Positions 9,759 to 21,033 of a stretch of DNA of 64,000 nt are shown here, piece by piece (the stretch's first letter is position 1; every line of letters begins with the position of its first letter). The notes under the pieces are model-generated. The model was given only the letters and a program-made list of their open reading frames with translations, was not told the origin of the DNA and did not search any database. A program made the position numbers and the translations under genes. The stretch covers positions 34,537,034-34,601,033 of the forward strand of contig CM058231.1 in the NCBI GenBank assembly GCA_030180135.1. The letters run 5' to 3'. This stretch comes from Orychophragmus violaceus. Its lineage: Eukaryota > Streptophyta > Magnoliopsida > Brassicales > Brassicaceae.

Positions 9759-12700
9759 TGAAGCAGCAACATATTCAGCTTCCGTTGTGGAATCAGCTAC
9801 GGTATTCTGCTTAGAGCTCTTCCAGCTCACTGCACCGCCATTTAGACAGAAGACATATCCATATTGTGATCGGAAATCGTCTCTGTCTGTCTGAAAACTC
9901 GCATCGGTGAATCCATTCACCACAAGTTCTTCACTTCCTCCATACACAAGGAATTTATCCTTAGTATGTCTCAAATACTTGAGAATATTCTTGACAGCTG
10001 TCCAGTGAACTTCACCTGGATCAGATTGGTATCTACTCGTCATGCTTAACGCGTAAGCTACATCTGGACGAGTGCAGAGCATGGCATACATAATAGATCC
10101 TATTGCAGAAGCATAAGGAATCCTATTCATGCGTTCTCGCTCAGCATGTGTCACTGGACACTGCTTCTTGCTGAGACTTGTGCCATGAGACATCGGTATG
10201 AAGCCCTTCTTGGAATCATGCATCCTGAATCTGTGCAGTACCTTATCAATATAAGTGTCCTGGCACAATCCAATCAGCCTGTTCATTCTATCTCTGTAGA
10301 TTCTGATTCCAAGAATGTACGCGGCTTCTCCCATGTCTTTCATGGAAAAACAACTTCCGAGCCAAGTCTTGACAGACTGAAGCAACGGAACGTCATTACC
10401 GAGGAGGAGTATGTCATCGACATACAGTACAAGAAACGCAATTTTGCTCCCACTAGTCTTCTTGTAAATACATGGTTCCTCTTCGTTCTTGATGAAACCA
10501 AATTGTTTAACTGATTCATCAAAACGAAGATTCCAACTCCGTGATGCTTGCTTCAATCCATAAATGGATTTATGAAGCTTGCATACCTTCCCAGCTTTCT
10601 TAGGATCGACAAAACCCTCAGGTTGTGTCATATACACATCCTCTTCCAGAATACCATTCAGGAATGCGGTTTTGACAGCCATTTGCCAAATCTCATAATC
10701 ATAATGAGCGGCAATTGCTAGAAGAATCCGAATGAATTTAAGCATAGCGACTGGGGAATAGGTTTCATCATAGTCAATACCATGAATTTGCTTGAAACCT
10801 TTAGCCACCAACCTCGCTTTGTAAATCTGTACATTGCCATCCACGTCAATCTTCTTCTTGAAGATCCATTTACACTCAATGGCCTTTGCACCATTAGGTA
10901 AATCGACCAAGGACCATACTTGGTTTTCTGACATGGATCCCATTTCGGACTTAGAGGCTCCAAGCCGTTTTTCGGAGTCCGGGCCCATCATTGCTTCCGC
11001 GAAGGTCGCTGGTTCGTCACTATCAATGATCATCAGATCATTTGAATCGGTCACGAGAAATCCATAGTATCTCTCGGGTTCGTGACGGATCCTTCCGGAT
11101 CTGCGAACTTCAGGCTCCACAGGCGCCGGTTCCACAGAACTTTGTGGATCCAACTGCTGCTCTTCCTCAGCAGGTTGAGCAGTCTCCTGTGCATCTCGAA
11201 TTTCTTCAAGATGTACTTTACTCCCACTGTTTTTCTTAGAGAGAAACTCCCTCTCAAGGAAAGAACAGTCCCGAGCAACAAATACTTTGTTCTCAGATTG
11301 GTTGTAAAAGTAGTATGCCTTGGTTTCCCTAGGATAACCAACGAAGTAGCATTTATCTGATTTGGGTGCAAGCTTGTCAGAGATTAAACGTTTGACATAA
11401 GCTTCACAACCCCAAATCCTCAGGAAAGACAGACTAGGAACATTCCCAGTCCACAGTTCATGTGGTGTCTTTTCCACTGATTTAGATGGTACCCTATTTA
11501 GTGTAAACGCAGACGTTTCTAGAGCGTATCCCCAAAAGGATAATGGAAGATTTGAATGACTCATCATAGACCGAACCATATCCAATAAGGTTTGATTCCT
11601 CCTCTCCGACACTCCATTCCATTGGGGTGTTCCAGGAGGAGTGAGTTGTGAAATAATTCCACACTCGCTCAGATAGTCACTGAATTCTTGACTCAAGTAT
11701 TCTCCTCCGCGATCCGATCGCAGAACTTTGATACTTTTGCCAAGTTGATTATGTACTTCATTCTTGAATTCCTTGAATCTATCAAAAGATTCTGACTTGT
11801 GTCTCATCAAATAGACATAGCCATACCTACTGAAATCATCAGTGAAGGTAATGAAGTAATTGTAATTTCCTCTAGCAACAGTACTCATCGGCCCACATAC
11901 ATCAGTATGAACAAGGCCCAATAAGTCACTGGCCCTTTCATTTGGTTTGTTGAAAGGGGCTCTAGCCATTTTGCCTATCAAACAAGATTCACATTTCTCA
12001 CATGATTCAAAATCAAATGAGCCCAGAAGCCCATTTCTATGGAGCCTTTGGATGCGTTTCTCATTTATGTGGCCCAAACGACAATGCCATAAGAAAGTCG
12101 GGTTTTCGTCATTGGACTTAAACCGCTTTGTATTTATGTTAAAGACATGCATTTCTTGATTTAAAATATATAACCCATTTTCTAATGGGGTGCTACCATA
12201 GAATGTACCATCACGATTAAAAGAACAAACTTTATTCTTAACAGCAAAATCAAAACCTTCCAAATCCAAAACGGAAACTGAAATTATGTTTCTGCTTATC
12301 GCAGGTACAAAGTAGCAATTATTTAAAATTAAAACCATGCCCGATGGTAAGGACAACTCATAGGTGCCTACGGCCAGTGCAGCAACCTTAGCTCCATTCC
12401 CGACCCGTAGCTCCACTTGTCCTTTCTTCAGCGTCCTACTGTTTCTTAGTGCCTGCACATCAGTACAAATGTGAGCACCGCAGCCGGTATCCAATACCCA
12501 TGAAGTAGAACTAGAAGACATAACATTAAGTTTGATAACATAAATACCTGAGTCAGACGCATCATACGTCTTCTTCAGCTTCTTGTAATCTTCCATGAAC
12601 TTCTTGCAGTCTCTCTTCCAATGCCCTAACTGCTTGCAGTAGTTGCATTTATCCTCAGGAGAAGGCCCGGATTTGGGCTTCGGCTTGGGCTTGTCCTGAC

Positions 12701-13406
12701 TTTCAGTCTGGACAACTTGGGCCTTTCCCTTATCCTTCTTAGGTTTCTTAAACCTTTTACCCCCTTGTACCATCAGTACACTGGGAGTTGCCTTCTTGAG
12801 ATTCGGCTCTGCTGTCTTCAGCATGCCGTGCAACTCAGTCAATGTCTTAGTCATGTTTTGCATGTTGTAGTTCATGATGAACTGATCAAAACACGACGGC
12901 AAAGACTGCAGAATCATGTCAGTGGCTAGCTCCTGGCTAATAGCACAGTCCAGTTTCCCCAGGTTATCAATGTAACCCATCATTTTAAGGACATGAGGAC
13001 TTACTGGACTGTCCTTAGCCAACTTGCAATCCATGAGAGATTTAACCGTCTGGTATCTCTCTGTGCGAGCTTGCTCCTGAAACAAAGCTTTCAGGCTGTT
13101 AATCATCTCAATGGGTGACATCACGTTCTCATATTGCTTCTGCAGCTCAGAGTTCATAGTCACCAGCATTAGACAATTAACATCTTTGACATCAGCTGAA
13201 TGCTTATCCCAAGCATTCTTTTCTGTCTGCGGGGCATTGGAACGTGGCCTCTTGGTGAGAACTCTTTCAAGGTCATATTCCTTGTTCTCCTGCCTGAGAA
13301 CTATTCTCAGGTTCCGATACCATTCCAAGAAATTAGATCCATTTAACTTGTCCTTCTCAAGGACGGATCTTAGTGAGAAAGTGTTGATGTGATTTGAGAC
13401 AGACAT
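9759..13406 (-). pseudogene. copia gag-pol, cut in RNase H by an LTR insertion
   Basis: The frame is open for 1216 residues from MSVSNHINTFSLRS. Visible are the knuckle CNYCKQLGHWKRDC, protease LDTGCGAH, pre-integrase HCRLGHINEK, an integrase core (HTDVCGP, RSDRGGEY, NGVSERRN), reverse transcriptase with YVDD, and RNase H up to STTEAEYVAAS. The frame then meets the LTR of element X. Within reverse transcriptase the motif that reads QMDVKTAFLNG in copia-1 reads QMAVKTAFLNG here (codon near 10678), so a conserved catalytic-site Asp is Ala. RSDRGGEY also differs from copia-1's RSDGGGEY. The copy is inactive through truncation and probably also through this substitution. Confidence 0.88.
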
Positions 13407-14565
13407 AGTTGTAATTCAAAAGAGGTAGATTTTAGTTATAATGCTCAAGAAATGAGAATTCTTATCTAATAAGAAAACTCGTATTGTATTCAAAACTATG
13501 TTTCCTCGGATGAATACAATGAGCCAAGATCCTCAGATTACTAAAATTCGAGTGGGCGACTCGCCGTTACTCAAACTTTAGTTATCTAGGTAAGCAAATC
13601 ATTGCTAATTGTACCTAGTACAACTCTTGGTCGTGGATGAGACAAACTATGTCCAATCCACTTTGATGTCTCTGGGCCCAGAACTTCCGACAGCCCAGTC
13701 AAGTAAAACCAATCCATTTTCTGTCTTGTGATCACTGACAGTTGCACTGCAAGTCTGTCAATGATCACCTGCCTTACTCACGTTGCAGTGGATACCGAGG
13801 ACTCCAAGATTATCCAACAAACGATACGAGTCTTGACAGTAGACCAGATCGGGCAAGACATCAAGATCACTTGATATTTAGTTGAGGAAAGGAACTATTT
13901 TATCTTGATGTATATCCAATACACATCCAAGAAGTTATTAATTCAATTAAAACATTCAGTTTTATTAAGTTAAGATTTATTTTGATTTGGTATTCACAAC
14001 TAGAAGTCCAACCCCTGAGTCTGCGAGTTGTGTGTCGATCGACACATATTAACCACAATCAAATTGGTTTCCGGTTCAATCCAATCCAACCGAAACCAAC
14101 CAACAGAATCGATCGATGCACCCAGTGCGTCGATCGATACAGTGCGAGTTTTCGCGGTGCATCGATCGACACAAGCTTAGTGTCGATCGACGCTATGCGA
14201 ACAACCCAAAAGATTTTTACGAGTTTTCGCTCTGTGTCGATCGACGCACGCTTTGCATCGATTGACATGCTGCGACAAACCCTAAAATTATTTGCGAGTT
14301 TTCGCTATGTGTTGATCGACGCACGCTTTGCATCGATCGACACGCTGCGACAAACCCTAAAATTATTTACGTGTTTTCGCTCTGCATCGATCGACACACG
14401 CTTTGTGTCGATCGATACACTGCGAGAACACAGGTATCGAATTTTCAACAGATGCTATAATCCGAGATTAACACTTGAAAACACGATTTTCACAGGCAAT
14501 AATCAATTCAACAAACCCAGTTTTCGAATTAATTGCATCAGATTCAATAGCTAAACCCTAACAAC
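13407..14565 (-). other. copia-2 untranslated leader with array of CGATCG motif pairs
   Basis: A long leader between primer site and gag. The part at 14030-14430 holds about six pairs of a 14-15 bp near-palindrome (types GTGTCGATCGACGC and GCATCGATCGACAC) spaced a few bases apart and recurring every ~75-80 bp, each pair flanked by GAGTTTTCGCT and CTGCGA. The frame through it (13982-14554) is open only because the repeat unit lacks stops; I do not call it a gene. Confidence 0.7.
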
Positions 14566-14577
14566 GCTCTGATACCA
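14566..14577 (-). other. primer binding site, tRNA-iMet type
   Basis: On the minus strand TGGTATCAGAGC, the usual copia primer site, one base from the LTR start at 14579. Confidence 0.85.
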
Positions 14578-14578
14578 C

Positions 14579-15282
14579 TGTTGGATCTCCTAGGATCTAG
14601 GGTTTGATATATTGAATTTTACCAACCTCGTTCTTACCTTGAACTGGCAGCGGAATTGGTGAACGAGATCAGTGAGCAACGCAGATGCCTTGCCTCTACC
14701 AGATACACACGCACACAAGCTGGAAACGGGATGCTAGTGCCGGATCTGTGGGATCTAAGAGTTTCTGGTGTTTCTGCTTTTCTGTCAGAGAGAAGAGAAG
14801 ACGGCTAGGGTTCAGGTCGACCATATAAGCCTTTATATATCGACCCGTAAATGACAACACAAACCGTCAGAAAAATCCGACTCGGTTGTGTCATTAATCC
14901 AAAACATCAGTTTCGAAACCCGATATGTAACGATCGACACACTTAATGTGTCGATCGTCACACCTCCACGAAAAGCCTGCATCGATCGACGCACTCATGC
15001 ATCGATCGACACACACATTGTAAAACTCTATGTAAATGTGTATCCAATACACATAAGTATGATCATTACCATAATGATCATTCCCACTTTCATGCTTCCA
15101 GTTTGCTCAGGTGTGTGACCCTATAGGATCATATAATAATGGCGGTAAGTCTACAACTTACAGACTGCAAGAGGCTTCTAGCAAAACATTGCAACCGCCC
15201 AGTATTATACGAATGTCTGATCTCGACACACAACTATCATCAGGAGTGAGTACAAGTGTGATTTCAGGACACTATCCCAACA
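14579..15282 (-). repeat. 5' LTR of copia-2
   Basis: 704 bp, TGTTGGATC at the left edge to TATCCCAACA at the right edge on the plus strand. It contains two CGATCG motif pairs (about 14928-14965 and 14980-15016). No second LTR is available for comparison, so the right edge rests on the terminal inverted repeat. Confidence 0.75.
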
Positions 15283-17760
15283 CATACTTCCAGCCTGGGA
15301 GTATTCTCATATTTCACAGCCTATTCCAGAGCACATCATTACCGGTGCCGAGCCAGTGGCCGCTCCACTCATTTCAGGTCCATCTTATGACACAGCTACA
15401 TCCGGAGTACCCCATCGCGAGCACTTGGGTTTTCCTGAGGTTCCCAACGGTGCCATCTCAGCGTTACCGACCTCGTAGATGCCATCTCATCCAGTATCAG
15501 TACCACCACCAACGTCACATATATACATCCCTGATGACATGGTGATCCAGTATATTGTTGGAATAACCGAGCTACCACCACAAGATATTCCACTAGTCAG
15601 ACACGCTTTTCTTGCATCGGACCCTTTGTTCCTTTCCTGCAGCGCCACGGGTTTTCATTTTAAATGGTGTCAGTTGTTTGCCTGGAAGTATCAGCCATCA
15701 CCACCACTAGCATAGATCCCGCCTTGTCTCTTTTGGAGCCAAGTAGGACACTACTTTCCTTCCTTACCTGCTAGACCCTTCTATCTAGACTGCGTCGCTC
15801 CGCCACCACCACCACCACCGTACTCATTCTATCCTCCTGGTGCACCTGCCAGTCGAAATCCACATGAGCCGTATTGTACTCAGTGTGGAGCATACCGCTC
15901 ATGTTAGATATATTAGGAAGTAGATTAGGCTCAGGTAAGTAAGGGCTCTAACTCACAATTTGATGTGTATATCGGCTTGTATTCGTCTTTGACGATTCGG
16001 TTATGTAGCAGTGTTTCTTTTAGAGATGGATGGGTAACCGCTAGTATGTAGACTCCGAAAGACCTATGTATTAAAATTTTATGTGGTGTATGAATGTTTT
16101 ATTTACGTAGTGTATGTGGGGTGGTTTCGGTTAATTGTTTCGAGTAATGGACTAATAATATTGCAAGCATGTGATGGCTAGTGAATGAAATATGATTACA
16201 ACATGAGAACAAATGATGGTCCGAATAAACGGTTTCCATCAGAACCCTGAGAGGCGAATGTAATTGCCGATTTTCTTAATTGAATGGATGTGTGTGATTG
16301 ATTGCCTTGCTAGGGTGTTAGACTTTTGATGTGGTTGATGCTTTGATTGCTCGTTGGTTAGATTGATTTGTTGGGAAAGCATTTCATTTGTATGCTCGCT
16401 AGGTTGCTAGTCTTTTATTTTGAATCATCGCATCCGATTGATCGTTAGATTGTTAGCATTGCATTTTCTGGTCGCTAGGTTAATAGCAATGCATTTGCTT
16501 GAATCGTTAGGTTGCTAGATCTTCAGATAAGAAATCAATAAATTGATATATTGCTAATTTTTAATTAATGCATTAATCATCTTGTTAGGTTTGTAGTTGA
16601 ATGTTGAGCATCATCGCATTGTTTGATTCGCTAGGTTGTTAGATGGTAGCTTTTGAGTTCGGGATAGCGAATCATCTAGATTGATCGATTTGGGTAATAG
16701 ATGTTTGGTAGATATTTAAACCCATGGATTGACATAGATGGAACGATATATTATCTGTTAGACTTGTTAAGAGTTGGGAAGTTAGGAAATCTTTATAGAT
16801 AGAAATAAGCTCGAATTTGATAACAGTTAGGTAGAAAGCTTATTTTTGATGAACGGAATTATAAGGTATTGATACTTAGCCACGTGTGACCGTTGGGTAC
16901 GTGACTGAATACCATTATCTCTATAAGGATGTGTTATTGTTAAATTAGTTTAAAGGTCTAACTATTCCAGTGTTGTTGAGATTGTTGATGCAGGACGTTA
17001 TGGATGATTTGACGTGAACACGAGACCAAACCCGAACCCAAGAGATAAGATGTTGTTTCAAGAAGCAGTTTGACCCGAGCTTGCAAGCAAGTCATTTGGT
17101 TCAAAAAGAAGTGTGAGTATCAGTGACAGATGGAATTAAAACAAGTGAGTATGATGAGTTAGCAAAGAGATTGAAGGCATCAGTGTCAGCAAAGATATCA
17201 GTTAGGGTATCAGCGGGAAGGATAGCAGTGGGATGAGTTAAGCTTGAGTACAGTAATAAAGAGAAAGAAATCAACACATATGTTTGGTAGCGACGTCAAC
17301 AAATTATCAATGGGGACAATGGCATGGAGAACAAGTCAAACAATGGGAATGGAAGATGAGTCAAAGTTTTGTGATTCGGAAGCCAAGACAAAGTGGGAAA
17401 GCCTGTAAATATGGTTTGGAAGATTTTTGACAAATATCTAATTTTAGGATTGGCTTTATACTAGAAAGACATAGATAATGAATAAAAATCAAATAAAGTG
17501 ATATTTAGGCCAATAATAGTAGCAAAACTGTATTTACACTTTAATAGCGTTGACTCAAAAGCTTCAATCTAAAAGATTAAAAAGAAATCAAAATTTAGTG
17601 ATGACCATATATAATTAAAGAACATACACCACAATATCCCCAAGAAAGGCTTGCCAGCTCATGGTATGAAACATAAAATTAACGAACTAACCTGTCGTAA
17701 AGGTAATAAACAACCCACACATTCTTTCTATTTTTAAAAGATAAAATGGAAGAAAATAGT
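15283..17760. other. 2.5 kb of unrecognised, decayed DNA upstream of LHT2
   Basis: I recognise no gene family. From about 15283 to 15905 one can read a Pro-rich open-frame mosaic on the plus strand broken by a few stops, ending near CTQCGAYRSC, which looks like the remnant of an unknown coding sequence. From about 16360 to 16650 a degenerate 12-14 bp phrase (type CGCTAGGTTGCTAG) recurs five or six times at irregular spacing. Between 17000 and 17460 the sequence is purine-rich and unstructured. The LHT2 promoter presumably begins somewhere in the last several hundred bases. Confidence 0.4.
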
Positions 17761-17772
17761 GGAATTAAGTTC

Positions 17773-17780
17773 TATAAATA
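17773..17780 (+). promoter_or_regulatory. probable TATA box of the LHT2-like gene
   Basis: TATAAATA lies 171 bp before the start codon of an intact gene, leaving a 5' UTR of about 130-140 nt. It is the best TATA match in the interval, but position alone supports it. Confidence 0.5.
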
Positions 17781-17943
17781 AATCGAAAGAAATCAGTTTT
17801 CTTCATTGCAAGACACAAATCTAACAAGGTTGGTGTTGTTGTGCCTCCACCACGTTGAAAAAGACTTGTCGTGCCTTCACAATACTTTTTGTGTGCCCGT
17901 ACCACATTATTGTTGATTAGTTCTAGAGGGAATAAAGAATAAT

Positions 17944-19888
17944 ATGGGGAAAAATCAATTGTCCACAAGCGAAGCAGCAGCCGAAAGGCAGAAGAATGTG
18001 GACGACTGGTTGCCAATAACGTCTTCGAGGAACGCTAAATGGTGGTACTCCGCGTTTCATAATGTCACAGCCATGGTCGGTGCTGGTGTACTCAGCTTGC
18101 CGTACGCCATGTCCAACCTAGGATGGTATTTATATCCATACTAACACAATTTGATTAAATATATATATATGGCTTTCGATTTGATAATAATTCCGAGCTG
18201 ATAAGAAGGGGTGTATTAACTAAACAATTTAACAGAGTCCTGATTAAATTATAAAAAAGCGACAAATATTTTTTTCAAATTTACACACACATATATATAT
18301 TTTAATTAGCACATTGCACCTGATCTACACATTGTTTGAGACTCATAACTAATAATATAACTATAATTACTTAGTCGTTTATAATTTTGATGGCAGGGGA
18401 CCTGGAGTGACAGTAATGATAATGTCGTGGGTGATAACGTTTTACACAATATGGCAAATGGTAGAGATGCACGAGATGGTTCCAGGGAAGAGGTTCGATA
18501 GGTACCACGAGCTTGGTCAGCAGGCATTTGGAGAGAAGCTCGGTCTATGGATTGTGGTGCCACAGCAGCTGATTGTTGAAGTAGGTGTGAACATTGTGTA
18601 CATGGTGACAGGAGGGAAGTCATTGAAAAAAATCCATGACCTTCTTTGCACTGATTGCAAAGAAATAAGAACCACCTTTTGGATCATGATCTTCGGTTCT
18701 ATACATTTTGTTCTCTCTCACCTCCCAAATTTTAACTCCATATCAGCCGTCTCCCTCGCTGCCGCCGTTATGTCATTGACGTAAGTCCAAATTCATATTA
18801 ACTAATATTCAATGTGATATTTCTTAATTAATATATATTATCATATATGCAGATACTCGACAATCGCTTGGGGAGCCTCAGTGAAGAAAGGGGTTCAACC
18901 AGATGTAGACTACTCGTTCAGAGCCTCGACCGGCTCAGGGAAAGTATTCAACTTCTTGAACGCACTTGGAGATGTTGCATTTGCGTATGCGGGTCACAAT
19001 GTTGTGTTGGAGATTCAAGCTACTATTCCTTCAACTCCCGAGAAACCATCTAAGATCCCAATGTGGAGAGGAGTGGTGGTTGCCTACATTGTGGTCGCCA
19101 TTTGCTATTTTCCCGTTGCATTCGTTTGCTATTATATATTTGGAAATAGTGTGGAAGACAATATTCTTATGTCGTTGGAGAAACCCACTTGGCTTATCGT
19201 CATGGCCAATGCATTCGTCGTTATCCATGTTATTGGAAGCTATCAGATATTCGCAATGCCCGTTTTTGATATGCTCGAAACCTTTTTGGTAAAGAAAATG
19301 ATGTTTGATCCTTCCTTCAAACTACGTTTCATCACTAGAACTTTATATGTTGGTAAGTTTTTTCTTTTCGTTTCAGATTAAATCAATATTCTTATATTAA
19401 AAGATATGAATAGTTATGACACTTAATTTGATGGATCAGCTTTGACCATGTTCGTTGGCATATGCATTCCGTTTTTTGGTGGATTGCTTGGCTTTTTTGG
19501 AGGATTCGCCTTCGCTCCAACAACTTACTACGTAAGTATAATTTAATACATAAATAAATTAAGTTTATTCATATATTTCAAAGACCCCTAATTATTATAA
19601 AGTATTTGATCCACTTTTTGATTTCTTTCTATGATTAGCTACCATGCATCATGTGGTTGATTCTAAAAAAACCAAAGAAGTACGGATTGTCTTGGTCTAT
19701 TAACTGGGTAACGTCCTTTTACTCATCATCTTATAATATATATAGGTTTTATTTACTTTTGATCATATTTGGTTTATGTGAAATTGCAGTTCTGCATAAT
19801 AATAGGTGTTATACTGACGATCGTAGCTCCTATTGGTGGCCTGAGAACCATCATTATATCTGCTAAAGACTACAAGTTCTTCTCTTAA
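17944..19888 (+). CDS. LHT2: lysine/histidine transporter-like amino acid permease, LHT2-like
   Basis: Proton-coupled amino-acid transporter of the AAAP family (Aa_trans domain), expected in the plasma membrane; Arabidopsis LHT proteins carry neutral and acidic amino acids. I read six exons: 17944-18125, 18397-18780, 18853-19352, 19440-19531, 19639-19707 and 19790-19888. All introns are GT-AG, and the phases join to 1326 nt (441 residues plus stop), which I recall as the Arabidopsis LHT2 length. Diagnostic segments are DDWLPITSSRNAKWWYSAFH, VGAGVLSLPYAMSNLGWGPG, VEMHEMVPGKRFDRYHELGQ, GDVAFAYAGHNVVLEIQA, FGGFAFAPTTYYLPC and the C-terminal KDYKFFS. The opening GAGVLSLPYAMSNLGW and the MIMSWVITFYT helix fit LHT2 better than LHT1. 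No lesion is visible. It is the one clearly functional host gene here, hemmed in by transposons on both sides. Confidence 0.95.
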
Positions 19889-19907
19889 AAATTTATATGC
19901 AGTAGTC

Positions 19908-20948
19908 ATGGGTTACTGTGGAACACCCTGTTTGTTAGGATTTCCAAGTGTAACACGAAGAGTTATGAAAAAACATGATATGCTATATAAAATGTATTCT
20001 CTTTTGTTGGTGTGTATGTATGTTCTATATGATTGTTTAACTATATATGTTAAACATTTGTATAATAAAATACTCACGGAAAAGTTAATCTTACAAATAT
20101 ATACACTGGTTATGGAAAACCGTGTATGTCAGGGCTTCCTAATGTAACCAATGTTCAAAAACGCGGGCGCCTAGGTGTCCGGCGGAGGGTTAACGCCGCG
20201 ATTAAAGCCAAATCGTTGGTAAAAATCGGATTCCCGCGTTGATCCCGCCTAGACCCGCCTAATTAGCGATTAATTCCCGCCTAGACCCGCCTAGAGAAGC
20301 CCAAAAATATTTACATTTTCTTAGCCCAACTTTTATAATCATGTTATAACTCCTTTTGAACACTGTAATTATTATATTGACAATATGAGCACTTAGTTTA
20401 TTATAAATAGTATGTGAGATCATCAAATATAATAAATAGATGAAATTTTGTTCCTTTGCACCAAGGAGAGTTTTCTGATCTGGACTCTTCTTATCTACTC
20501 CATGTAGACGTTTTCCTTTGCATCAAGTAGAGTTTCTAGTTCTATTTTATTTTCTTGTTCTATCTTACACAAATACTCTATTTTGTATATTGTGATTGGA
20601 ACTGATTTTTTTGTATTTTGAGTTAGATGTGAAGTGAAACAATAGCAATTTGCTTATAAATCAGTTTATAACATATTTGCTTACAAAATGTAACCAAAAG
20701 TATTAAACTATTAATGTTATTATTTGTATGTTTCATGAATTTTGGACATGAAAGTATGCTAGAGTTATATAAAATTATAGAATTAATATTTAATAACATA
20801 AAAATAGCCCGAAAATTCCGCCCCGCCTAATTTCCGATTAATCTCCGATTTTTTCGTTAGGCGTTAGGCCCAGTCCGACCGCCCGACTAGCGCCTGGCGT
20901 TTTTTCGAGCACTGAATGTAACAGGAAGATTTAAAGGAAAAAACATGA
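19908..20948 (+). repeat. diverged ~72-bp tandem duplication downstream of LHT2, split by a MITE
   Basis: 19908-19979 and (20103-20148 plus 20923-20948) read as two diverged copies: both have GGTTA-TGGAA near the start, a TTCC-A-TGTAAC core and AAAAAACATGAT at the end. The second copy is interrupted by the miniature element. This lies in the 3' UTR or just beyond. Confidence 0.6.
20149..20914. mobile_element. non-autonomous hAT-type miniature element
   Basis: 766 bp with imperfect terminal inverted repeats. The left end reads CAATGTTCAAAAACGC; the right end, read on the other strand, is CAGTGCTCGAAAAAACGCC. It is flanked by a perfect 8-bp duplication AATGTAAC (20141-20148 and 20915-20922), the size hAT transposases make. 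Both ends are GC-rich (GCGCCTAG-like and CCCGCCTAGACCCGCC repeated), while the middle is AT-rich. No coding frame. Confidence 0.88.
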
Positions 20949-21033
20949 TTATTATTTTTATTTTGCAAAATTGTCAATATCATTAAATAAAATTTCGGGG
21001 TTACATATTAAATTAACCAACATGTAACATCTA

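Larger units (their letters stand above)
9759..15282 (-). mobile_element. Ty1/copia LTR retrotransposon (copia-2), truncated by element X
   Basis: From right to left: 5' LTR (14579-15282), tRNA-iMet type primer site (14566-14577), a ~1.15-kb leader, then gag-pol (13406-9759) that stops abruptly at the LTR of element X. The protein is the same family as copia-1, differing in many residues. The rest of pol, the polypurine tract and the 3' LTR are displaced to the left beyond the window. Confidence 0.88.

Noticed and set aside
13982..14554. 190-codon open frame in the copia-2 leader as a gene
   Set aside because: It is open because the repeat unit lacks stops in that frame; the protein is a monotonous SID repeat and a similar frame is open on the other strand.
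20149..20914. Second coding exon set of LHT2 or an LHT paralogue downstream
   Set aside because: The sequence has inverted ends and an 8-bp duplication and no open frame; it is a miniature transposon.
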